Shown: positions 1 to 6,070 of the stretch, piece by piece
Layout: every line of letters starts with the position of its first letter
Numbering within the stretch: position 1 is the stretch's first letter
Origin: Bacillota bacterium
Lineage (GTDB): Bacteria; Bacillota; Clostridia; Saccharofermentanales; Fastidiosipilaceae
Assembly: GCA_023442635.1 (NCBI GenBank)
Contig: JAEZYR010000103.1
Coordinates: forward strand, 1 to 18,603
Direction: 5' to 3'
DNA: 18,603 bases
Position numbers and translations under genes: made by a program
Notes under the pieces: generated by a model
Told to the model about the DNA's origin: nothing
The model's database searches: none
What the model saw: only the letters and a program-made list of their open reading frames with translations

Positions 1-1674
1 GGCTTAGCCGTCGTGATTGCTCTGGTCGAGAAGCTCCTGTCACGCTGGATCCACCTTGCCCTGCCCCAAAAGAAGCCCCGCGCTTGGCAGCAGGTTCTAT
101 GGGCTTTACTTGGCGCTCTTCTCCTCGGCGCATGTGCCTTCTTTTTCTTTATCCCCAATTGGTTCCACAACTATTTTGGCACCCTAACGCCCGATCAGTT
201 TCAGTTCTTGCTGACAGGTGGCAACGGTAATGGGACAGCCGATTCCAACGCTCAGGTCGCCAACTTTCTTTATGCTCCCGTCTTCCTAGCCATCTTGCTG
301 GGCTGGCAAGTCATTTTCTTGAATCGCCGCATCTACTTTGGCCGCCAGGGACAGCAAAACCCCCTCGTTGATAGGCAGCCTGAAAAGGTCGAAACAGCCA
401 AAGTCGGCAGCAGCACAACAATGGCCAACAGCGCAGGTACTAGTCGACTAAGCCTCCGCCATGGTCTGCTCCGTGGCAGTTTAGCAATCGTCTCTGTTGC
501 AGCTCTCGTAGCTTCGATCTTCTACGCCTTTAAGGTTCTGCCCCTACAGTCGCTTCTCAAAAATCAAATGAATCCCTCAACCTTTATTGAGGAACATTAC
601 GTCGAGCCAAGCCAGGTCGTCACCTTCCCCGAAAAGAAGCGCAATTTCATCCATATCTATATGGAGTCCATCGAGAATTCCTTTTTTGGCAAAGAGCAGG
701 GTGGCTACGCCGAAAATCTCATGCCCGACCTCGCTGGCCTCTATCCCGAGGGTATTTCCTTCTCTAATCGAGACCACCTCTTCGGCGGGCCTCACCAGAC
801 CTTTGGCTCTCCCCACTCTGTTGCTAGCATGATCAATATGGGCGCTGGTATTCCCATGAAGACAGCCGCTTATAACGGTACTGCCGCCGCCATGCTCTAT
901 CCTGACTTCACCACAACAGGTGACCTCCTCCATGCCCAGGGCTATAACAATGAAATCATGCTTTGTGCGGATGCAAGTTGGGGCGCGCTAGGTGATTACT
1001 ACCGCGACCATGGCAAGTTCAAAGTCTTCGATCATCAATATGCGCTAGACAACGGCTATCTTCCAGCTGGCTATAAAGTCTGGTGGGGTTTCGAGGATGA
1101 TAAGCTCTACGCCTTCGCCAAAGACGAACTCACCCGCCTCGCACAAGAAGATAAGCCTTTCTACTTCATCCTGGAGAACGCCGATACGCATTTCCCAGAC
1201 GGTTATGTTTCGCCCTTGATGAAGGATAAGCCTTTCGACAAGCAATATGCCAATGTCATCCATTACTCTCAGGCCGAGGTCACGCGTTTTGTGCGTTGGA
1301 TACAGCAACAGCCTTTCTACGAGAATACAACCATCCTGATCACAGGCGATCACCGCTCAATGGATCACAACTTCTTCAAGGGCTGGGATCCTGCCTATGA
1401 GCGCACCATTGTCAATCTCTTTTTGAATAGTGCTGTAGCCAAGCCTGCAGATGATCGTCTTTTCAACCGCGAATTTGCCCCCTTTGACCTCTTTACAACC
1501 AGCCTCGTCGCTCTGGGCGCCCATGTAGAAGGCGATCGTGCTGGACTCGGCACCAACCTTTTCTCCGACAAGAAAACCCTCAACGAGCAATTCAGCTGGG
1601 GAACGATCGACCAACAGCTCGCTCGTCCATCTAGCTTCTTCTCAACGCATCGCACCCATTGGCGTGACCAATAA
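1..1674 (+). CDS. OpgB/LtaS-like membrane phosphoglycerol transferase, alkaline phosphatase (sulfatase-like) superfamily; 5' partial
   Basis: The frame is open from base 1, so the gene probably starts upstream; the first in-window start (GTG at 13) has no visible ribosome binding site and gives 553 residues. Counting from that GTG, three hydrophobic segments lie near residues 29-48, 85-103 and 155-178, where family members usually have about five, so the N-terminus is probably missing. An extracytoplasmic catalytic domain follows. Metal-site motifs are visible: MES with Glu218, ENADTHFPDGY, and TGDH with Asp446-His447. The family (LtaS, OpgB) moves glycerol phosphate from phosphatidylglycerol to polymers or glycans outside the membrane. 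At the usual catalytic Thr the protein has Ser269 in GSPHSVASM. It ends 63 bases before a hairpin terminator. Superfamily assignment is secure; the acceptor, and whether it is a phosphotransferase or a hydrolase, is not known. Confidence 0.85.
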   Translation, partial: GLAVVIALVEKLLSRWIHLALPQKKPRAWQQVLWALLGALLLGACAFFFFIPNWFHNYFGTLTPDQFQFLLTGGNGNGTADSNAQVANFLYAPVFLAILLGWQVIFLNRRIYFGRQGQQNPLVDRQPEKVETAKVGSSTTMANSAGTSRLSLRHGLLRGSLAIVSVAALVASIFYAFKVLPLQSLLKNQMNPSTFIEEHYVEPSQVVTFPEKKRNFIHIYMESIENSFFGKEQGGYAENLMPDLAGLYPEGISFSNRDHLFGGPHQTFGSPHSVASMINMGAGIPMKTAAYNGTAAAMLYPDFTTTGDLLHAQGYNNEIMLCADASWGALGDYYRDHGKFKVFDHQYALDNGYLPAGYKVWWGFEDDKLYAFAKDELTRLAQEDKPFYFILENADTHFPDGYVSPLMKDKPFDKQYANVIHYSQAEVTRFVRWIQQQPFYENTTILITGDHRSMDHNFFKGWDPAYERTIVNLFLNSAVAKPADDRLFNREFAPFDLFTTSLVALGAHVEGDRAGLGTNLFSDKKTLNEQFSWGTIDQQLARPSSFFSTHRTHWRDQ

Positions 1675-1737
1675 GCAAAGTCGTTAGCCTTTGGCTTTAG
1701 GCTTCACCTAGCAAGCTTCGCCCCCTCAAGACAACAA

Positions 1738-1768
1738 AAGCCCTACCGCATGGTAGGGCTTTCTTCTT
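1738..1768 (+). terminator. Rho-independent terminator of the OpgB/LtaS-like gene
   Basis: A perfect 10-bp stem (AAGCCCTACC with GGTAGGGCTT) closes a GCAT tetraloop at 1748-1751 and is followed by the T-rich stretch TTCTTCTT. It lies 63 bases after the TAA of the plus-strand gene. Confidence 0.85.
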
Positions 1769-1825
1769 GCTGATAGACCTCGCTTTCTCTCGATTAGCGG
1801 CTGCCCTTGCTGTGCCTACTCACAC

Positions 1826-1861
1826 AAAAAAACAGGAGACAAGTTTTACCTTGTCTCCTGT
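1826..1861 (-). terminator. Rho-independent terminator of the carbohydrate ABC transporter operon
   Basis: An 11-bp perfect stem (CAGGAGACAAG with CTTGTCTCCTG, 1833-1843 with 1850-1860) encloses a 6-base loop. On the minus strand it is followed by a run of T residues (the A run at 1826-1832 on the plus strand). It sits about 40 bases past the stop codon of the solute-binding protein gene, facing the plus-strand terminator at 1738-1768. Confidence 0.92.
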
Positions 1862-1902
1862 CTTGCTTCTGATTGCTCGAGAATGAATCGCTTACTTCAA
1901 AA

Positions 1903-3618
1903 TCAGTCGAAAAGACCTAGCTTTTTCGCACGATTCAAGCGCTCTTGGTCAATCTTGATCAATTCGGTCAAGCCGAGCTCATCGAGTTCTGCAACATGCT
2001 TATCCAAATCGTCGATGGACTCATTGCCCAAGATCAAGTTGGCTGCCAACTCACGAGAACGGGTCTCGAGGTCTGTCGCCAACTCAAGGCGGCGCTGGGC
2101 TTCATCAATGGTCGCCACAGGGAGATAGTTCGACGTACCAATCGGCGTGGTGTGACCATAGTTGATCACATCAACCTGGGCCTTGGCCTTGTACTCTGGG
2201 ACGACGTTAATCTCATTCTCCATCGGCACAAAGCGACGCTTGGGGAACATGCTGTCGTTAGCCCAGAGGTAGTCACCGATAACAATACCCTTGTCGTAGG
2301 CCTCATCATAGGCGTTATGCAAAGCGATGGGCAGCAACTGCTTGTTGCCATCTTTGTCGATCTCATAGCTGTCGCCTTTGATACCCCACTGGGTGAGCTC
2401 CATATAGGTATCCGAGCAGAGCAGGTCGATCAGGCGGGCGTTGGCCTCTTCATTCTTGGCGTCCTTTGTGAAGGACCAGCGGCTATAGGACAGGGCAGGT
2501 GGCTCCGTCGCGATGATGGGCGTGATGCTGGCATCAGCTGTGACAAGCGGGATGGGCATGTAACGAGGATCCTCAGCACCAGCGACATTGGCCTCATTCC
2601 AGGTAGCCATGCAGTAGCTGGCGATGGCGGAAGCGCGGTTGTTCTCGATATTCTGGTTGGGCGTATCCGAACCGATAGCAGCTGGATCCAAAAGCCCTTC
2701 ATCATGAAGCTTCTTCATGAATTGGAAGTAGGGCTTAATGCCAGGCTGATGCCAAGGCGAAGTGATGTCTGAAGGCTTGCCATCATCGATGGTGAAGTTC
2801 ACAAGGTTATAGACAAGGCCAAACCACTGCGTCAAGGAAGCGTCAAATTTGGTTGGGTCTAGGCTCATCACCTCGTCCTTTTCACCGTTGCCATTGGCGT
2901 CCTTTTCTTGGAAGGCTTTTAGTGCCTGGTAGAACTCATCGGCGGTCTTAGGTGTTTGCATGCCCACCTTCTCGAGCCAGTCTTGGCGGATAAGCATGCA
3001 TATATTGGTTGAGCCAGGCTTGTTGTCATAGGTTGAAGCCTGAATCTGTGAAACGAAGTAAACATTGCCGTCATCGCGGGTGTTGAGGTTCCAAGAACGC
3101 TCGCCCTTGCCGCCAGGACCGAAGAAGGCCTTGGAAGTGCCGTCAGAGAGATCTGAAACCAGCTTGTTGATGGGCTGAATAAAGCCTTGGTCAGCCATCT
3201 TGAAAATCGTGGCATCACCCAATGCGGCCACATTCGCAAACTCTGGCAAGTCTTGGCCAGAGCTCATGCGGGTCTGGATCGTCGACTTGTATTGTTCTAT
3301 TGAGACAATTTCGAATTCTGGATCCAAGCCGTACTGCTTGAGGAGCTCGTGGAATTTGGGCCAAATTTTGTAGCGCTCACGCTCACTAAACTTAAATTTG
3401 CCGGTCGAGCCTTCGGGTCCCAAGATATGCATCTTGTAGAGTTCGCCTGTAGCGGTCTTGCCACTCTGGGCGCTGTCGCTGCTCGGCGTCGCGCTCGCAG
3501 AAGCGGCTGGAGCTGATGAGGACTTGCTGTTATCAGCAGGCTTCTGGCCGCATGCAACCGCGCCTAGCATGAGACCTAATCCCAGCATCAGCGACAAAGC
3601 TGTCTTGCATTTCTTCAT
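1903..3618 (-). CDS. Extracellular solute-binding lipoprotein of a carbohydrate ABC importer (LplA-like)
   Basis: A 571-residue protein with a lipoprotein signal peptide: charged start MKKCKT, hydrophobic stretch, then a lipobox-like GAVAC with Cys23 as the likely lipidated residue. A Ser/Ala/Thr-rich linker follows, as is usual for tethered binding proteins. The large size, the DANGNGEKDE loop that looks like an EF-hand-type calcium loop, and the position after two permease genes fit the family-1 binding proteins of the LplABC/YtcQ type, which capture oligosaccharides or sugar acids at the outer face of the membrane. GAGGAGG lies about 6 bases before the ATG. The substrate cannot be read from the sequence. 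No AraC-type regulator or two-component pair, often found beside such operons, is adjacent here. The gene is last in the operon, 118 bases after the LplC-like permease. Confidence 0.92.
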   Translation of the reverse strand: MKKCKTALSLMLGLGLMLGAVACGQKPADNSKSSSAPAASASATPSSDSAQSGKTATGELYKMHILGPEGSTGKFKFSERERYKIWPKFHELLKQYGLDPEFEIVSIEQYKSTIQTRMSSGQDLPEFANVAALGDATIFKMADQGFIQPINKLVSDLSDGTSKAFFGPGGKGERSWNLNTRDDGNVYFVSQIQASTYDNKPGSTNICMLIRQDWLEKVGMQTPKTADEFYQALKAFQEKDANGNGEKDEVMSLDPTKFDASLTQWFGLVYNLVNFTIDDGKPSDITSPWHQPGIKPYFQFMKKLHDEGLLDPAAIGSDTPNQNIENNRASAIASYCMATWNEANVAGAEDPRYMPIPLVTADASITPIIATEPPALSYSRWSFTKDAKNEEANARLIDLLCSDTYMELTQWGIKGDSYEIDKDGNKQLLPIALHNAYDEAYDKGIVIGDYLWANDSMFPKRRFVPMENEINVVPEYKAKAQVDVINYGHTTPIGTSNYLPVATIDEAQRRLELATDLETRSRELAANLILGNESIDDLDKHVAELDELGLTELIKIDQERLNRAKKLGLFD

Positions 3619-3710
3619 TTTTTCCTCCTCTATCTTCCTGACTCACAGCAGCGCTTGACTTCGTGGCTGCCGTGGCTGGAATTCCTATTGATGGGGGACT
3701 ATCGCCCCTG

Positions 3711-3735
3711 GCTCAGCTGTCTCAGGTAGCTGAGC
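3711..3735 (-). repeat. Intercistronic stem-loop between permease and binding-protein genes
   Basis: Perfect 8-bp arms GCTCAGCT (3711-3718) and AGCTGAGC (3728-3735) flank a 9-base loop, directly after the stop codon of the LplC-like gene in the direction of transcription. No T run follows, so it is unlikely to be a full terminator. Such hairpins often protect the upstream mRNA or set different expression for the binding protein; that role is inferred. Confidence 0.6.
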
Positions 3736-3736
3736 T

Positions 3737-4642
3737 TTAGCCCTTCAGGGAGCCTAGCATGACGCCCTTCACAAAGTATTTCTGCAGGAAGGGGTAGATC
3801 AGCAGAACGGGTATCGTTGTGAAGGAGATCATGGCGTATTTGATCTGATTGTTCGTCAGTTTTTTGCGAGCCAAGTCAGCGGCTTCCTGCATCGAGAAGC
3901 CCTGGGTCATGTCGATTTCTTGCGTGATCAAAACGCGGCGCAAGTACATCTGTAAAGGTTGAATGTTTTTGTTGGGCTGGTAGACGCTCGAGTTGAACCA
4001 AGCATTCCACACGCCCACAATCGTATAGATGGCGATGACGGCCAAAATGGGCTTGGCCAGGGGCAAGTAAATCTTGAATAGGATGGTATAGTGCCCTGCG
4101 CCGTCAATGCGAGCTGATTCTCTGAGCCCCTCGTCCAAGGAAGCGAAGTAAGAGCGACAAAGAATCATGTACCAGATGCTATAGGAGCCTGGCAAAATCA
4201 AGGCCCAAACCGTGTTGTAAAGACCCAGCTTGCTGATCAAGATGAAGGTCGGGATCAGGCCACCACCGATGTACATCGGAATAAGGATAAAGACGACCAG
4301 CAGCTTGCGTCCGATGAGTCCCTTGACAGTCAAAACATAACCGACAAGAACGGAAGTTAAGATGGTCAGTCCAGTCTGAATGAGCACGTAGAAGATCGTG
4401 TAAGCGTAAGAGCGCCAGAGATCCGTGCTGCCAGCGATGATGCCATAAGCCCCGAAATAAAGTCCCTTCGGGTAGAAGTAAACTCGCAAGGTTGCCGCTT
4501 CGAGCGGATCACTAATCGAGAGAATCGTCACATAGTAAACAGGATAGACGGTCAAAAAGAGGACGAGCGCCATCACAGCATAGATGATGATGTCCCCCAC
4601 TAGGGTTCCGTCGCGGTGTATCCTTGATGTTTTTTTAGCCAT
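3737..4642 (-). CDS. Carbohydrate ABC transporter permease (LplC/YtcP-like)
   Basis: A 301-residue membrane protein with six predicted hydrophobic helices, the first around residues 17-40. The cytoplasmic EAA loop is clear: EGLRESARIDGAG followed by LPLAKP, the contact site for the ATPase subunit. It pairs with the upstream LplB-like permease to form the channel of a CUT1-type sugar importer. TTAGGAGGA lies about 8 bases before the ATG and fixes the start. The gap from the preceding gene is 30 bases. No ATP-binding subunit gene is in the operon; in Bacillota such importers commonly share an MsmX-like ATPase encoded elsewhere. Confidence 0.93.
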   Translation of the reverse strand: MAKKTSRIHRDGTLVGDIIIYAVMALVLFLTVYPVYYVTILSISDPLEAATLRVYFYPKGLYFGAYGIIAGSTDLWRSYAYTIFYVLIQTGLTILTSVLVGYVLTVKGLIGRKLLVVFILIPMYIGGGLIPTFILISKLGLYNTVWALILPGSYSIWYMILCRSYFASLDEGLRESARIDGAGHYTILFKIYLPLAKPILAVIAIYTIVGVWNAWFNSSVYQPNKNIQPLQMYLRRVLITQEIDMTQGFSMQEAADLARKKLTNNQIKYAMISFTTIPVLLIYPFLQKYFVKGVMLGSLKG

Positions 4643-4672
4643 GGGTATTTCCTCCTAAGTCAAGCGCGTAGC

Positions 4673-5659
4673 TCACCACATGGCATAGCCAGTGAGCTTG
4701 TCAGATGCTTTGTTGGCAATAAAGACCAAGGCAAAGTTCACCACGGACAGAAGCAAGCCAATCGCAGCGGTGTAGCTGAATTGTCCGCCTTCGATGCCGA
4801 GACGGTATATATACGTGCCGAAAACGTCAGCCGTACGGTAGGTCGGCGAACTGTAGAGTAACAAGATGAGGTCTGAATTGCTGCTGAGCAAGGATCCAAC
4901 TTGCAAGATCAAAAGGATGGCGATCGTAGGTTTGAGGCTCGGCAGGGTGATGTGGTACATGATCTGCAGCCGTCTTGCACCGTCAATACGAGCAGACTCA
5001 TAAATAGCTGGATCGATGGATGAAAGCGCTGACATGTAAAGGATGGAGTTAAAACCAAAGGACTTCCAAACGTTGACTAGTGTATAGATGATGGGGAAGG
5101 CGTTAGGTTTAGTTGCCCAAGCAGCAGGCTTTCCGCCGAAGAGCTGAATCAGGGTATTCACGATACCGCCGAGCTGGATGAAGCTGAGCACCATACCCAC
5201 GACCACAACATTCGAGAGGAAGTATGGCATGTAGCTAGCCGTCTGAACGACTTTCTTATAGCGTTTGTGGTGGATTTCATTCAAGAAGAGGGCAAAGGCA
5301 ATCGGTACCCAGAAACCAAAAATCAGCTGTAAGAACGAAAGAACCAATGTGTTCTTCAGGAGGCGAGCAAAATAGATGCTGTTGATAAATTTCGTGAAAT
5401 GATCAAAGGCGACCCAGCGAATCTTGTCCGAAAAAAGGATCGGCACGCCAGGCACATAATCTTGGAATGAAATGGCGATACCGTAAATCGGTATATAGCT
5501 GAAAATAAAAATCAAAATGACGGGCAAGGCAGCCATGGACCACAATTGCAGGGACTCTCTCCACTGCTCGCGAGTCGGGCGCTTGCGCGGTTTTTTCTTC
5601 GCCTGTTGGAGTCGACTCGGAGCTACGGCGCTCACGCTCTCGCTAGGACTACTCACCAT
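4673..5659 (-). CDS. Carbohydrate ABC transporter permease (LplB-like)
   Basis: A 328-residue membrane protein, first gene of the importer operon. A basic N-terminal tail (KKKPRKRPTREQW, about residues 21-33) precedes the first hydrophobic helix, WSMAALPVILIFIFSY. Five further hydrophobic segments follow. The EAA loop reads YESARIDGARR with TLPSLKP after it, matching the partner LplC-like protein. AGGAGG stands about 6 bases before the ATG. The order permease B, permease C, binding protein is the usual one for LplBCA-type operons. Substrate unknown; an oligosaccharide or sugar-acid polymer fragment is plausible, but the distant uxaC gene is not strong evidence for uronates. Confidence 0.93.
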   Translation of the reverse strand: MVSSPSESVSAVAPSRLQQAKKKPRKRPTREQWRESLQLWSMAALPVILIFIFSYIPIYGIAISFQDYVPGVPILFSDKIRWVAFDHFTKFINSIYFARLLKNTLVLSFLQLIFGFWVPIAFALFLNEIHHKRYKKVVQTASYMPYFLSNVVVVGMVLSFIQLGGIVNTLIQLFGGKPAAWATKPNAFPIIYTLVNVWKSFGFNSILYMSALSSIDPAIYESARIDGARRLQIMYHITLPSLKPTIAILLILQVGSLLSSNSDLILLLYSSPTYRTADVFGTYIYRLGIEGGQFSYTAAIGLLLSVVNFALVFIANKASDKLTGYAMW

Positions 5660-5675
5660 TCAAACCTCCTGAACA

Positions 5676-5698
5676 TAGAAACCGAGAAAAGGTTTCTA
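5676..5698 (-). promoter_or_regulatory. Leader hairpin upstream of the importer operon
   Basis: Perfect 8-bp inverted repeat TAGAAACC (5676-5683) and GGTTTCTA (5691-5698) with a 7-base loop. It lies in the predicted 5' leader, just upstream of the ribosome binding site of the LplB-like gene, so it could act in mRNA stability or as a regulator site. Function is inferred only. Confidence 0.45.
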
Positions 5699-5735
5699 GA
5701 GCCATCCTCTGATAAGCTCTTAAGATCTACTAGGC

Positions 5736-5764
5736 ATTTTAATAACGGATTAAAACTCAAGCAA
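5736..5764 (-). promoter_or_regulatory. Sigma-A-type promoter of the carbohydrate importer operon
   Basis: On the minus strand a -35 box TTGCTT (5759-5764) and a -10 box TAAAAT (5736-5741) are 17 bases apart, with A+T-rich flanks. It predicts transcription from about 5729 and a leader of about 70 bases before the LplB-like ATG. The -35 box is weak, which fits a promoter helped by an activator. Confidence 0.65.
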
Positions 5765-5786
5765 TATTCCATTGTGCAAAAATCTC

Positions 5787-5819
5787 ATGAAATCTGCTTC
5801 ATCACGAAGCTTGTTTCAT
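5787..5819. promoter_or_regulatory. Imperfect palindrome upstream of the importer promoter, possible operator
   Basis: Arms ATGAAATCTGCTTC (5787-5800) and GAAGCTTGTTTCAT (5806-5819) match at 11 of 14 positions around a 5-base centre. The direct repeat TTCATCA occurs at 5798-5804 and 5815-5821. The centre is about 74 bases upstream of the predicted transcription start, a usual place for an activator site. The cognate regulator is not in the window. Confidence 0.45.
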
Positions 5820-5821
5820 CA

Positions 5822-5993
5822 TAAGGGCTGTTGCATATGGGTATTTCATTTTCTCTTCGCTAGGCTTAATTTTATAGGCTCAGCACATAGCCAGCTTGCC
5901 TAAATCTCTGCCCTTCGGCTTCAGTCTTATCCAAGACTCTAAAGGCTTTTCCTTCCGAAAAATGCCCGTCTTCTGTCCTGCAAGTCTAGGGAT
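5822..5993. other. Intergenic stretch without a recognised feature
   Basis: The gene-free interval 5660-6070 is explained at its ends by the importer leader, promoter and palindrome, and by the ATPase terminator. In the middle I see no credible open frame or RNA gene. A TATAAA-like box on the minus strand near 5866-5874 has no matching -35 box. Confidence 0.5.
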
Positions 5994-6025
5994 AAAAAAG
6001 AGGCAGCGCTCGCCAGCGCTACCTC
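5994..6025 (-). terminator. Rho-independent terminator of the Ca2+ ATPase gene
   Basis: On the minus strand, GAGGTAGCGCT pairs with AGCGCTGCCTC (6000-6010 with 6015-6025, one U-G pair) around a 4-base loop, followed by six T residues. On the plus strand the same position is a C/A mismatch and the downstream T run is weaker, so the minus direction is favoured. It starts about 45 bases after the ATPase stop codon. Confidence 0.88.
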
Positions 6026-6070
6026 CTTTTGCTTGATCTGTCCAGTCTGATATTGACTAAGGTTCTCGAC

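Noticed and set aside
1945..2772. Long plus-strand open frame (275 codons) opposite the solute-binding protein gene
   Set aside because: It lies wholly within the minus-strand lipoprotein gene, which has a signal peptide, a ribosome binding site and operon context; the opposite frame has no family resemblance.
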